From Trichopria drosophilae (Eukaryota > Arthropoda > Insecta > Hymenoptera > Diapriidae), in contig CM059582.1 of NCBI GenBank assembly GCA_030407085.1, positions 23,139,001 to 23,203,000 of the forward strand: DNA of 64,000 bases, read 5' to 3'. Below are positions 51,301 to 64,000 of the stretch, in pieces. Each line of letters begins with the position of its first letter. Positions within the stretch are counted from its first letter, which is position 1. The notes below the pieces were generated by a model. The model saw only the letters and a list, made by a program, of their open reading frames with translations, was not told the DNA's origin and ran no database searches. The translations under genes and the position numbers were made by a program.

Positions 51301-51308
51301 TGACGTCA
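51301..51308. promoter_or_regulatory. Consensus cAMP-response element
   Basis: Perfect TGACGTCA at the left edge of a CpG-rich block. Together with the identical site at 35939-35946, that makes two seen in 64 kb. About one is expected by chance at this composition, so function is only suggested by position. Confidence 0.3.
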
Positions 51309-51357
51309 CGGGTACACATTTAACTAAAGTTTAGTTGATCTGCATACCCGATATTGA

Positions 51358-51798
51358 GAACAGACAGGTAGCAATCAATTTATCGAATGCTATCGGGCAT
51401 TGGACGATTCGAGTAGGAAAATTGCAAGCTCTCTACGTTCGAGTGATTCCTTTTTTGTACCGGGACGCCTACGTTCGGAAGTCAGCAATAGCACTATAGA
51501 AAAGACCGAGAAAGATCCGTTAAAACAGTCCCGTGTCGGTCCAGTAGTGGAGGCGCATCGATCCGCGTTCCAGTTGAGATTGAGACAAAGTCCGCGTCCG
51601 CAACGCGCTGATAACATGCAACGAGCCTCGGACGCGAATCGAAAAAGCTCCAAAGATGCAATTAGATACAACACGTGTATGAGGGAAGATAAAAGTAAAA
51701 GCTTTCAACGTGCAACTTCGACGAACCCATTACCAGCGCATGCATTCGTGCACTCTCTCGTAAGAGAGGAAGGTACCTATCCAACTAATCCGTGCTGA
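51358..51798 (+). other. Long open frame in CpG-rich DNA, possible exon
   Basis: Open for 147 codons with no ATG near its start, so it would have to be an internal or 3' exon. ACAGACAG at 51360-51367 could act as acceptor and CTCTCTC/GTAAGAG at 51760 as donor. The translation is Arg/Ser/Lys-rich without a domain that I recognise. A 94-codon frame is open on the other strand over 51390-51674, as often happens in CpG-rich DNA. Confidence 0.25.
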
Positions 51799-52420
51799 GC
51801 AACTTTTTCTCAAAGCTTGAAAAGTACTGCCGGTGCAATTCATGCGACTAGGGGAATACCCTCTTTTCACCATCGTTCGTGTGGAGGTGGCTTTTTTTCG
51901 TATCTTCGCGTCCTCGTGTCAAGAAATTTCTATTCATGGCGCCATCTGCCACACCCAGCACTTGTACATGAAACTCATACACGGGGAATACCCTGCACGT
52001 AGATTGCGGGCTGATGCGCGTGTATGCATTATGTATATAAGGCAGTAAGGGGTGGATTGTGGATACCTACTTCCTCGCAAGCACCGACCCATTCTACGAC
52101 TTTAATATAAAATACTACACGCGCACCGACGAGCGGCCTATGTTCACCGTTCTTTTAATACCGTTCACGCGACGAACAAATACGTGTATTGGAAAATTCG
52201 AGCATTCCGCAAAATTCGTTTACCCATGCTTTCTTCTTTCCGTCGTTTGCGGAAAATTGAACTTGGTCATATGGGTGCATCTAAAACAAGTACAACGAAC
52301 CTGTCACGAATGCAGTGCGCCTATCGTAATTTTTGTTACTGCTGACTTTGATATATTCCTGGCCTTTTTTATTATTCAGTTGTCCAGTTATTTTGTATAT
52401 ATTTTTTTACCGTAAATCCA
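51799..52420. other. CpG-rich block, second half
   Basis: Balanced composition to about 52330, then AT-rich. GGGGAATACCCT occurs twice in 51851-51994 (at about 51852 and 51985). Frames on the plus strand are unremarkable. Confidence 0.4.
52034..52041 (+). promoter_or_regulatory. TATA-like box at the edge of the CpG-rich block
   Basis: TATATAAG followed by GCAGTAAGGGGTGG. A start about 30 bp downstream would fall near 52065. The downstream 118-codon frame at 52059-52415 starts with GTG, not ATG, and is not recognised. In AT-rich DNA such boxes are frequent; position in a CpG-rich region is the only added support. Confidence 0.2.
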
Positions 52421-52893
52421 GAAAACGAAATGATATTTATCTATTACTGACAAATGCAATTTGCGAAACAAGAGAGTTTTGAATGGTGTTTAAAAGATGT
52501 AGGACTTCTTCCAAGTCACTTTCTGTACAGAATTCCAATATGAGATCAATATTCTCTTATGAGGTCAGAAAGAATTTTGAGATTTTAACTCATCTTTTTT
52601 GCTGGTTATTCATCATACACAATTCTTTCTAAAAAAAGTTACAATGACTTTAATTTATAGGTATTTATTCGCTGAATGAAATCTGGTATTGAGGTTACCA
52701 TGTTACGGGGGACTGGCAACAGCAGCGCTGGCATAGTATATCGTTAGATTTACCCAACGATCTAGTAAATAATACAGTTATCATGCCGTGCACGGAGGGT
52801 TGTTAAGTAGTACACGAATGGGGACGCCATGCCCCAATAGTACCTTAGTGCTGTCAGATGTCCCAACACAATATTGCGAATGCCATGTTTTAA
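52421..52893. other. Spacer with an unexplained GC-richer segment
   Basis: 52700-52888 is GC-richer (ACGGGGGACTGGCAACAGCA, GGGGACGCCATGCCCC) and directly abuts the element at 52894. Its ends show only a weak inverted similarity, so I leave it unassigned. Confidence 0.35.
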
Positions 52894-53422
52894 GGTGGTT
52901 CGAGCAAAAATCGAAAATTACAGAATTGCGTAATTTTTTGTTAGGTTATAGTTAATAACTTTACTCATCATGCTGCAAAATTTTAAAGCAGGTCACCGAA
53001 GAAAAAAGCAAGAAAAAAATGTTGAAATATCAGTATTTAAATATTAAAGATAATTAAACAATGTTTTCTTAAATATAATAATACTTTAAGATGACAGATC
53101 TCAACCAAAAATCACGTACACATCACAAATTTCATAAGGATTTCATTCCAGTTTTAAAAACATACCTTCTCCGAACGATCAGCAAAGATATTTGTCAATA
53201 AATACTTAAAATATGCGGTTTGGTACGGATTCCAACTAATCAGTAGTTAGACACGCCTTGTTTTTTTAATTGAAAAAACTTTTTTTATTTAATATTTGCG
53301 TAACCTAATGAGAATCTAGTAGATAAATACAGCATCGACGGAAAAATATAAACGGAAGTGCTCATATAATGGGGAGCCCTTCCGAACCTGCTAAATGTCA
53401 GGGCCGGGGAGCTCGAGCCACC
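52894..53422. mobile_element. TTAA-flanked element with 12-bp inverted termini
   Basis: A 529-bp segment whose left end GGTGGTTCGAGC and right end (inverted) GGTGGCTCGAGC match at 11 of 12 positions. TTAA lies immediately outside both ends (52890-52893 and 53423-53426). The interior is AT-rich with a GC-rich right end. TTAA targets occur in piggyBac and a few other superfamilies; these termini do not start with CCC, so class assignment is open. There is no coding capacity. Confidence 0.65.
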
Positions 53423-53426
53423 TTAA

Positions 53427-56400
53427 GTTCGCAAGACGTATAGAAGTTGAAGAGTGTATATTTTATTTAAATACACATTAAACAAAAGAGTACATTCTAA
53501 ACAAAAAAACCATTGCCTTTTATCCCCTGTGTTTGTGAATCCTTGTGCCCTCTATATGTAAATAAACATAATCTAAAAATGATACCTTTTTTCGTGTAAC
53601 ATTTACTGTGTTATAGCGGCAGGAATTGCCCAAAATCCTCGTATCATTACTTCGTCACTTGGTAACAATTTTGGGATTTAAAGAAATATTTATATTTCCC
53701 TTTCCTCCATGTATGGTAACCATGATGAGAGTCGTATTCCCGATTTCTTTTAGTGTTCCGATTGTGAACGTTATTAAAATTTCTACAGAAAAAATTCCCA
53801 CAACAAACATTGACATGACCAAATTCCCAGTAACTTCCGGGTCTCAGTAACTGAAATGAAAAGGCAGAAAATGATAGACGCAGGTTCTCTTGTGGTTCGA
53901 TTAAACTAGTATTTTAGTATTATAATAAAGTAAGTTCTCATTCATGAGAATTTTGATCTTGGAGTTATGGACATGGGAATTTTATCTTAGGACTTATGAT
54001 ATGTAATGTATTCCAATAATGACATGAGAAGGAAAATTAACCATTTAACACACACGTTAACAAAAAATATTCAATTAAAAAACTACTAATAAAATTACTT
54101 ATTTTTATGTGCAAAGAATACTGATTAGAAATTGACTTCCAATGCTCCGCGTTTTTCTCGTATCATTATTCTACAAAAAGCAAAAAAGGGCAAGAACCGG
54201 TGTATATCAATTTTTACAACTACTCTTGTTATTATTTTCAAAATTTTTAACGTATATTTTTGGACTTTCCACTCTTAGGAAAGATATTAATGAGAATTAT
54301 TAATATAAACTGTATTAAGATAGCTACAAATAAGCTATAGATTCATTTTTATTTTTGTTATAACATCATTCATTACTTGTTAAAAGTCAAATACTCTTAG
54401 AATGTTATTTGCCATATTCAACAGGTATAAACTAGTTAATCTAATGAATATAATTTAAAAAATTTGTAATTGTTGTTGTGATACGCCATTTTCAACCATC
54501 CCACAATTAAATGGATTTTTTGCCTTTATTAACTATATGCTTTTAAGCAAAATATTATCAAGTAGAAACGTGTGTAAATACATATTTTGAATTCATAATA
54601 GTGAACCAAATATAATTATTTAACCGCTGTTATTAACTAAATGTTGAATTAGCATTTTGTTTGTTTGATGGCACAAATACGATTTGTAAATATAGAGAAT
54701 AAACATAAACAAGCGTCGTTCTGGTACGACAGCACGCTAAAGATTTAGATTTAAACGGAGATATATAAGTCTAGAAAATGCATTTTACTATTAGAAAAAG
54801 AAGAAACGCGTATGCTTAAAATGATTACAGTATATTCTAATGTATTTTTTCGAGAAATGACAGTATAAATGCTTGAACCGCAGCAAGGATAAGTAGAATT
54901 ACATTCACTATTACTAGTATAAAACGATTTGAAAAGGTAAGAATATTTGCACGTACAATATTTCAAAATTGCGAAACACATTTGTTTCTTTCAAATACGT
55001 AACCTCAAAAAAGTCTTTGATAACTCGTGGATCGTTATCAGTGTTCGTAAATAAGAAATTATTGAAATTAATATTTCGATGTAGAAAGTAACGGTTGAAT
55101 TTATTGTCTCAACATTTCGGATCCCAGAAACATGAAGACATCTGAATATCTTTCAGAAAAATAGGACAATTACGAAATGAGACCATTTTAATTTCAGCTA
55201 TGATTGTAAATAATAAAGATTTCAAAATCGACGATTTACTAATAGGATAAAAAAGTATTTTATTGAGAAACTAGAGATTTAACTTACAATTAGTTTAATC
55301 GAAATTACGGTATCAACTATAGCAATTTTTTACATTAAGGAAATTAAGAATACACTATTTGAACAGGTCACGAAAAACTTTTTAACCAGGTTCACATTCT
55401 GTTTCGATAAATATAAAACAAAATTTTGTTTCTTTTATACTTGTATGTTAAACATTTTCAAATTCCTAAAGATATTAATTATTAAAACGCTAATCGTGTT
55501 TATTTTTGAACATAAAATAAAAATAATTGTCTTCTACTATTATTTTACATACTTCCAAAAAAGAGATGTTAATACAAGAATAATAATATTCTGGGTAAAT
55601 AATTTCGTTGGCAAAATAGGAGAGGTTACGTGACAAAATAATTTTTCAATAATATTTTCGGAATAATAACTTCAATAAATATAACTTTGTGATAAATAGC
55701 TTTGGAAAAAGTAACATCAATAGAAATATTTTTGGAGAACAGTAACTGTCGAAAAGTATATTAAAACAAAATTTGTTCCTTATTATAAATAAATCAATAG
55801 ATCAATTTTCAAGAATAAATTAATATGAGCATATATAAACCGATATATTTCCGATATGGTCTGCAGTATTATTATGAATATTGGATTAGTTTAATATTGA
55901 TTAGTATAATAGGTCATTCATATTATCTAAAAAATGACCTAACCGATTTAGTCGTCATACTACCAGGAGGTACTAAAATGTTCAAAAATGATAACTTTAT
56001 CCTTACTACATTGGCGTCTGTAACTCCAAGAACAAAGTTAAAAATTATACCATTTTAGTAATCGAAAATTCGATTGTTCGACTAAGAAGTGATGTTTCCA
56101 GATGGTAATTTTGCAAATAAGGGTGATGGATGATTGTAAACGATGACTATCATTGGCAAATAGCAACTGCCCTAATTAACCTTCATTATATATTATTTTC
56201 CTATTCGGAATCATCATACAAAACATCACATACCTTCCCTTATCATCTATGAAAGTGATTCACTTTTATTGTAAAGAAATACTAATGGCTCTTTTTATGA
56301 AAGCATACCCGAAATAAATACCGGACAAATATAATAGAAAAGTATTTTTTAGTACATTTTAGAATAGTCCTTTACACTAAAAGTAAAATTAATTGTGTAG

Positions 56401-56880
56401 CTTCTATTTGATAGTCTGTAAATTAATTTATAATTGGCAAAGACGGTAGCATCATATGAACTGTAAATTTCGATGTTTTTTTTAACAATAATATCCATTT
56501 CCCTTTTTCTTCTGCTGTATAGAATATCTGTTACATGTTCCAGTAGTACTTATTATTTAATAGCAGGTCATTTTAAAAGCAGCCTCTGGCATGTCTCACC
56601 GAGAGCACCTGTTTTCACTTACAGAACCTGAGTTTATTTTGTTAGCAGCGCAAGGTTTCTTTAGACTTCATGTCTGAAACAAATTCGTTTTTTTAGTGTT
56701 CAGTTTTATGGATTCTTTTACTATCTATACACGATTCCATATTGTTTTCTTTATATGATGAGCATATTTTCTATTCCAATATATATTTATTTCATTTTAC
56801 AATGTTTCTTTCAAATTCGTCGCGTTTTTAACATTTTTATCAGTACAAAGATATTTTTTCTCTTTGTAATTTTTCATACT
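53427..56880. other. AT-rich desert
   Basis: No supported feature. Short open frames only. Confidence 0.5.
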
Positions 56881-59800
56881 CTAATTCAAAACATTTAAAC
56901 TGAACAATATAGAATGAACAGGTAACACGGCGGCCGGTGCGCGATGAAAAATACATAAATTTGTACATTTGGAGGAAAATATTTTATGTCCGATGTCGGG
57001 ATCGTGCTCGATTTCCTCTTTGAAAGGCTTTATTCCATTTGACATGATCAAAAGTATTTGTTGGGATATCTCTAATATATGCATTTATGTTTTTTATTTA
57101 TCTCGTAAATAACAGAAAATAAATTTATAAATTATTTTAATATATACCCTCGTATAATAAAAATATTATATTTTTATTTGTTAACTATTTCTTAGAATTA
57201 AATGTAGACGTAACAAGAGTCGTTTAAAGTTTCTAGTAATTAATATTTCTTATTTCAGTAAAAATTCAACAATTATTAAATAAACAAACATAAGCAGCTC
57301 CTCAGCGTAATCATTAATATTATAATAATTAATCACGTTCATGTAAACATTAAATTACTCATTTTTAAACCTTGCTGATATCAAAGTTATGACGGTACAA
57401 ATTATGTTCGAGTGTGTTATTGAAAAGTCCATTTCGTTATTACTATTTAACCTTCATCAATCATTTCAGAGACTTCATTTTTTGCATACAATTTTTCCAA
57501 TTATATTAAAAAGCTAACTTTATTGCATTCAAAATGATACTTGTCACTTCATTTCAAAATAGTTACATTAAAACACTTTTGTCCTTATTGTAATAACTCA
57601 TAAATACTAATTTGTTTAACAAAAATGTTGAATTCTTGTTACCACAGAAATAGAATGAAATGCAGACAAATTTACTCTCGTTGTAGAAACAGAAAATTAA
57701 AACTCTCAAAAAGGAAATTCAAATAAATTTACAAGGTGAAATGTAAAAATATAATATTGACACGAATCTCGGAACAAGTTGCTAGATGCGAATTTAAATA
57801 TTTTTAAAGCTGGTAAAATTGCATAATAAAGACTCAAGTGCATTAGTAGAGAAATTACTTGGTAATTTGTTTCACTTTATTACGTCAATTTTCATTACTT
57901 TTTCTAAGTTCGTTATGAATGCTTTGCTGCACAGAGGAAATATTACAACTATCATAATGTGCGAAAAAGGTCGGTAGAAAAATGTTGCACTCGAGGGGAA
58001 AATATAGGAACTTTTATAAAATAGATAAAAGAATATTACGTTGCATTTTACGTCTACTACAGAGTAAATTAATTAAATCTGTTAAAACTTTCAGGAAATA
58101 ATATAATCAAAGTTTAACTACAACGGAACGTACGCGAAGATATTTTTTTAATCAAATTTAATTTTGTTCTGTATGTGTATTGCGTACGATCGATAGGGAA
58201 TTTGCCAATGAACACACGAAACTAAAATTTTTTTGGCGATTTGGTAGTACGAGTCCCAATGTTCCATTAAACGTTTAAAAACGTTCTGTGACTACATTAA
58301 CCGTAGATTAATATATCATGTTTAAAACTTAAGTAGAAAACAAAATAATAGTGCAATTAAAATTTCCTAATTTCCCAACGATGGAAGCTTTTACGTATGT
58401 AGGTAATTACAATTAGAAATTCAGCATTTTAATAAAATATAGGACATAATCCAACAAATTTTAATTTCAGCCAATAAGTAAAGATTACAATCGATTGCAA
58501 TGTAATAACATGCGATACTCTTATTGCTTCAAGATTAGAAAGAATAATGAAGATACAAATAAAAATCAACACATAGTTAATATGCTGGAAATTAGAGGAT
58601 TAGTAGATGACTTCTAATAATACTTAAAATAGTTAAAATCAAATGCACAAATATACTACCTGAACAGAAATTGCATTTTTAGTATCCTCTACACATTTGG
58701 TTTATAATTTTTCTTATCCTGAGAGGTAATAAATATAAAATATTAAATCTGTAACTAAGTCGCAATAAAATAAGAGTAGAAACTGGTTTTATTTTTTCGA
58801 ATTAACCGATAATTACTCTGAACAAAATCAAATTTGAAACAAAACATTCAATTTAATAACCTCCAAGACGTTCATTTATAAAAAGATCTTTTATATTTTC
58901 ATTTCATAAATATTGCATTCGGTGAAAATAATTAATTCAGAAACTATTGATAAACATCTAAATTTAGCGATTGCTTTTCAATATTTGCGGCAGCAGTAGG
59001 TTTTCTAATGGGGTTTCGATGCAAGAGTAAAAGTTATAAACAGATTAAAAGCCTTTCGAGGATTCTCGTAAAAATAAAGTTGCTTTAAAAATAGTAACGG
59101 AATTCGATCAATATTTTTACTTCACTCTGAAAAGATAGAGGCACAGTTAAATTCGCTCTGAAATTTAAGTTGTGTATTGTATTTCTGAAAAATATAACGA
59201 AACTAGTTATTTAATATACATTTAAACAGTTAGATTAGAAAATGTGAAATACAATAGCATATGCTGTTACTAACCAGTTAAAAAACTGTAAAAAAATTAA
59301 CAAAAGATTGAATCAGGTTATAAAAATAATTCCATTTACTTTATTAATTAAAAAAATAAAAATTGAATCCAATCTCGAATCTTAAGAAAATTTTAATAAG
59401 AAATAATCATAATTGATAAACATTCCATAAACCTATCTTAATACTATTTTAGATACTTTGCTACTGATGGTTTTATATAAATGTAACAATGATAATAGAA
59501 AAATATAAGCATCAAGATATTTCAAATCTTATAATAATTTAAAGTAGTATGAAAATGCTCGTTATCATGAACTAATTACCATTCAGATATCGCACTATAA
59601 AGCTCCAAATGAGTTTAAAGCGGATGTAGCAAAATAATCGAATTAGAATACAACGTAGAATCAGCTTAACTTGAAATATAAAAACACACCCTACTCGCAA
59701 TTTATTATTAAACTTTACGGTGCTCACTTTCTCGATTGAAACGTAGGAAATATCGGCATCGCAATTGACGTTTACGACACAAAAAGGTCGTAACATCAGG

Positions 59801-60652
59801 TTTGTATTTGAAATGTTTTCTTTTACTCTATTTTTTAATCACTGTTTTTATCACCGTTTATATAGACCATCGATACCTTTTAACAATATCACAGACAAAT
59901 AGATGGGTTGAAGAAGTAACAGTGACAGTTTATACAATTTTTTACATGTGTTTTTTTGCGTATTACTTTATATATTTACGATCATAAAGTTTTTTGAGAT
60001 AATTGATAATTGAATTTTAAATTAAAGATTGCTGTAATAAAAGTTTGTTGACAACTATTTTTCAGACAATCTGTATATTCTTTTCGCTTTGTTTTAGAAG
60101 GTTTAAAAAAAAGTAGAATTTGTTTGTATCATAAATCTAAAATGATTTCATTTTGTAATTTATTATTTTGCAATATTTAATATTAGAGGAGATAGTGGGA
60201 ATGGCGAACAGCGGTAATACCGAACACATATATATTCAAATATGCATTAATAGATACAATTATAATTCATTACATCACAAAACATTCCTGACAACTAATT
60301 TCAATTAACATATTATAATATGATTTGTTTTAAATATAACCAATGGAAAGTATGTTTTTCAGCAAATGCTGAAGTAATTTTCCGAGGTGTGTAATGTCAT
60401 TTTTAGCAATATAAAAATCAGAAATATGCGCAATAATGATTAGTTTTCAATATATATTTAGGTTCTCAATAAAACATGTATAACATGGTATATAACGCAA
60501 AAACTATTAAGGAATCTGTTCGAAAATGGGATAATTAGGGAGCAGGTTGATATTTATCAATTTCAATAATTCAACACCTTAAAATGAACGCCACGAGAAA
60601 TTAAATTAGATTAGATTAGATTTGATAAGTATTCATGACGCCTTGGGTATAT
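56881..60652. other. AT-rich desert with one balanced patch
   Basis: 56920-57030 is less AT-rich (GGCGGCCGGTGCGCGATG) and crosses a 67-codon minus-strand frame. Its peptide contains EEIEHDPDIGHKIFSSKC, which I cannot place. No splice signals accompany it. The rest is AT-rich, including ATTAG repeated three times near 60608. Confidence 0.4.
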
Positions 60653-61841
60653 GGGCATTGTTCTAGAATTTTTAAACTTTATGTTGTCGCTCATTATAAT
60701 ACCTTAAAAATTTTAAATATAACTTTGCAACACTACAGATCTACAAATTTTTGTTCGTTTTACATGTAATAATTGTTTATTACTAATTACAGCTATGTAG
60801 AAAACAATGAGAGTAAATAAAAGTAGTGAATTTGCCTGTTTTTGATGCGCGACACTCACTACATTTTTTCAGTTTTAACACTGAAACTTTTTGAACCTTT
60901 GTGGTTTTTTGTGGAAGTATTTGAGGATGTAAACAAATGAAAAATCCTTAACTTAATGATGTGTCTCACTGAGGAATAAAATTATATACCTTCAAACTTG
61001 CGAGATAACTTTTTTTTATAGTTGACAATTTAGCAATCAACCTTAGATAATTTTTTTCACATTGGTTTTTAAGAAACCACACAACAGGGGTACATTACCT
61101 ATATGATAAGAAGTAATTTGAGCCTTTGCCCGAATGTGTGCCACCTATACATAAAAAATGCGACCACGTCAAACATTAAATTTCCAAGCGAAACTCACTT
61201 TGAAAAATCAAATTATTTAATGGCACATCTACAATTTAGCTTCTAAGTACTTTGGAATCATTGTGATCTTTTCTCCTATGTTATTAAAGTATTTATAACT
61301 TTTGTGTTTTTTTTAATACAACAAAAAACACACTTTTTGACAATAATAAAATGATTATTCTTTACAAATCGTTTTAATCTTTTAGTATCCTTAATGTTAA
61401 ATCATGTATTTGGACTTCAAATTTTAATGAAAACTGACTTTGGATTTGTAATCAGTGGCCTCAAAAACCCTAACATATCAAATTTTATAAAAATCAAAGA
61501 AATTTTGTAAAAATAGTCCGCCATATTTAATCCATTATTTTAAATTTGAATAACTATTAACTAGACGTTTAATTTTATATACTAGCTTTTAAAAATTAGG
61601 CCATAAGCAAAAGAACTGAATTTTTTATGTATATTAAACGTTACAAAACTAAAAACTAATTTTACGAGTAAGGTAACATGTTACATTAAAAAAAAATACA
61701 TTGTGTATAAATGAGTCACTCAAGGTTTTTCCTGTCATTTGATCAATTCTAAAGCCAATAAAATTAATTTCATGAATGTGCCTAAAAAAAAAAATTCAAT
61801 TTTCTTCAACCTCAAAGTTTAAAAGTTCTAGAATAATGCCC
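60653..61841. mobile_element. Non-autonomous DNA transposon with ~35-bp inverted termini
   Basis: GGGCATTGTTCTAGAATTTT at the left and, inverted at the right, GGGCATTATTCTAGAACTTT both continue into TAAACTTT. ATAT lies directly outside each end, compatible with a 2-bp AT or 4-bp target duplication. Termini starting GGGC and AT targets recall some Harbinger-related families, but I cannot confirm this. The 1.19-kb interior has no transposase. It includes a remnant of the GGCGGATCC repeat family near 61440-61550 (GATTTGTAATCAGTGGCC). Confidence 0.7.
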
Positions 61842-62473
61842 ATATACTCTGTTAGCAAAATGTAACTAATTACAAAAATAATTACAGATCGAGATCATAG
61901 AATTATAACAATTTTGAGCTGGTAAAACGCGTGACCAAAAGAAGAAAGATAATTATGTAGTTTTTTAAATGATATTAAGTCCATCATTATAAACGCACTT
62001 CCTACAATGCCCCAATTTCAGTTTTATATGCGTATAAAATATTATGTATGAACACATGATTCATTTATTAAGAATACATATGTAAGAAGTAGTATAACAA
62101 ATCGTAACATGTTGAATACTAACTTAGAATTGTTTTTAGTTATTTCGCAGAAAAACTTTTTCGAAAGCTATGAGTAATTCCACAGATCTGTTTCTAAATC
62201 GGTTTCATTTGACAATAGAACTTTTTAGCTTCAAGGCTATATGAAAAATAAGTCTGTTTCTATCTTTCTCAAAATCATACGGAGACACGTTCAACAACTA
62301 ATCTTTCAAACAATTTTGAAATGATGAGCATGCCTTGTGTTAAAAAAAAGATATTAACCCGATGCCGGAGGTGCCAACTTATTTCAAAAAAATTATTTGA
62401 TTTATTTATCTAAAATGTTTGTCAATCCTTTATTAATATTGTGAACCTTACTTTTAGATGTATTCTTATTTAA
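61842..62473. other. AT-rich spacer
   Basis: Nothing recognised except TTAACCCGATGCCGG at 62354, which is of uncertain meaning. Confidence 0.45.
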
Positions 62474-64000
62474 CCCCTTTTGTCCCAAAAGTCCGGAATT
62501 GGTACAAAACTTTTAACGCTGTAATTTTTGTTCCAAACGTCCTATTTCAAATGCCATCATCAGAATCAGCCTGCAGTTTCAAAGAAAAAAGTTATGATCA
62601 TTTTTTTGAAAAAAATCCTGATTTTTTTGACGTTTCTTCGCAAGAATCGCGTTTTTGAAATGGCAAAGCTGACCATTTCAAAAGATACTAATCGCGTCTA
62701 TTTTCTCAGCCCTTTCTTCTTCCGAGGGATTGTTTTCAAAAAAGAAAATGGCGGCTTCAATATGGCATCTGCAAGTTGTCATTTTGCATTTTGTGACCCA
62801 AATATTAAGTATTTGAGCGTGTAATGGATGAAATCCCAGAGAATTGGGATGAAAAAGTAATTATTATCATTTCTGAATATCTAATCTCATTATTCATTCA
62901 TAACCTCAAATTAGTTATATACAATGGACTTTTACCTTTTATTCCTAATTTTCACTCAATTTTCGACGTTTCCGTATTACTTACGTGTGAAATTGAAAAT
63001 GACCAGATACCATTGTGACTTCTCAATAATCGGATTATAACCTAAAAATCGAGTACAGGGCAACAATTATATACGCAATCCTCCCTGGTATTATGACGTT
63101 TGTAGGCTTAATAAAAGCGAATATCAGAGTAAAGTTCACTGTAAGTGACACCACAAATGATGTACAAACAAAGTCTAAAAACCCTTCGGAGACCCACGTT
63201 ATCAAAAATGAAGAGTCAAAACGATATTGTTTTGGTGACAAGTGTGAAATACAAACATCTTATTTTTCAGAATGTAATAAAAATTTGTCCAAGGTACGCT
63301 TCAAATCATTTCATAAGGTTACATAGATTTACCACATCGGCCGTTGTCATTTCTTGGAAAAATCCAATATAAAAAATGTTACCAAAATGAAAGAATAAAA
63401 AAAGATTGTTAAAAAATGACAAAAAATACAAACAAAATTTAAAAAGTACTAAAAAATAGTAACAAAAATGACACTCCGAATAGCGTTTACTTTCCGTGGT
63501 AAGAGTCGGACAACGGCAAAATATGTATTGACAGCTAAAAAAGTGATCTAAATCGATGTGAATTGGTGGTGTGTAGGTAATGTTTTATATTTGCCGTCAG
63601 TAATAAACAACATTGAAATTAGGCATTGGAGGATCGATGTATTTACTCCGATTTTCACGTTTATTAAATCTACAAAAGTCATAGTACCAAGTAGCAATGC
63701 GCACAAGATGTGCTGCACTCCATTTTTAGGTTATGAACCAATCACTGATAGGTCACAATCATATATAGTAATTTTCAATTTCACACGTACGTAATGATAC
63801 GGAAAAGTCAAAAATTGAGTGAAAATCAAACAAAAAATCGATAAAAACCCATTGTATGTAACTAATTTGAGGTTATGAATGAATCATAATGAGATCAGGT
63901 ATTCACAAATGATAATAATTACTTTTTTATCCCAATTCTCTGTGATTTCATCCATTACACGTTCAAATACTTAATATTTGGGTCACAAAATGCAAAATGA
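62474..64000. mobile_element. Large inverted-repeat element, cut by window end
   Basis: 62779-63137 and the reverse complement of 63645-64000 match over about 355 bp. The first ~115 bp are nearly identical (shared AATATTAAGTATTTGA, GTGTAATGGATGAAATC, AAAAGTAATTATTATCATTT). The spacer is about 0.5 kb and A-rich. The right arm is still in full match at the last base, so the element continues beyond the window. The left side extends upstream, possibly to CCCCTTTTGTCCC directly after TTAA at 62470-62473, which would suit a piggyBac-like end. Open frames inside are not recognisable. Confidence 0.7.

Noticed and set aside
52059..52415. 118-codon plus-strand frame below the TATA-like box
   Set aside because: Begins with GTG, has no recognisable domain and drifts into AT-rich sequence.
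52700..52888. GC-richer segment with weakly inverted ends
   Set aside because: The inverted similarity is around 60% with gaps and there is no target duplication.
56881..57084. 67-codon minus-strand frame with a balanced core
   Set aside because: Short, no splice signals, no recognisable family.
1..64000. CRISPR arrays, rRNA, intact tRNA, viral or bacterial gene clusters
   Set aside because: Looked for spaced direct repeats, conserved RNA motifs and operon-like frames; none is present.

Overview
This window is non-coding-dominated eukaryotic nuclear DNA, most likely from an insect. The background is very AT-rich with long A/T runs. It is broken by a few sharply bounded CpG-rich blocks at about 3.0-3.6, 28.2-29.7, 35.6-40.6, 50.1-50.5 and 51.3-52.3 kb. 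That two-state composition, TTAA-flanked and TA-flanked MITEs, and the lack of any dense gene array fit a holometabolous insect. A bee, wasp or ant is my best guess, inferred from composition and repeat style and not from a gene. No reading frame matches a protein family I recognise, and I see no rRNA, intact tRNA, CRISPR array, virus or prokaryotic operon.

Layout. 0-3 kb holds a 130-bp hairpin repeat, a 493-bp piggyBac-like MITE flanked by TTAA and a 33-bp tandem duplication. 3.0-3.6 kb is a CpG-rich patch with the best exon candidate, a minus-strand terminal exon behind a strong splice acceptor. 3.7-28 kb is an AT-rich desert carrying a 27/28 inverted repeat, a decayed multi-unit MITE relative with tandem 125-bp units (9.3-10.1 kb), a 208-bp palindromic element, a 263-bp pogo-like MITE, a decayed tRNA-like sequence and a pair of opposed repeats 2.5 kb apart (21.8 and 24.5 kb). 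The second of these sits beside a decayed copy of the piggyBac-like MITE. 28-29.7 kb and 35.6-40.6 kb are CpG-rich and look like regulatory or untranslated-exon DNA, the second ending in a 700-bp pyrimidine-rich tract. 31.06-31.61 kb is a foldback element. 41-50 kb is AT-rich with a hairpin built on a 15-bp repeat at 43.1 kb. 50.6-51.3 kb has a palindromic element plus an internally deleted third copy. 51.3-52.3 kb is CpG-rich with a long open frame and a TATA-like box. 52.9-53.4 kb and 60.65-61.84 kb are elements with terminal inverted repeats. 62.5-64 kb is a large inverted repeat cut by the window edge.

Interpretation. I read this as a gene desert or very long intronic/intergenic region containing islands of probable regulatory sequence and a diverse set of non-autonomous DNA transposons, several with internal palindromes. 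No transposase gene is present, so all would need enzymes encoded elsewhere. I did not find a convincing novel multi-gene system.
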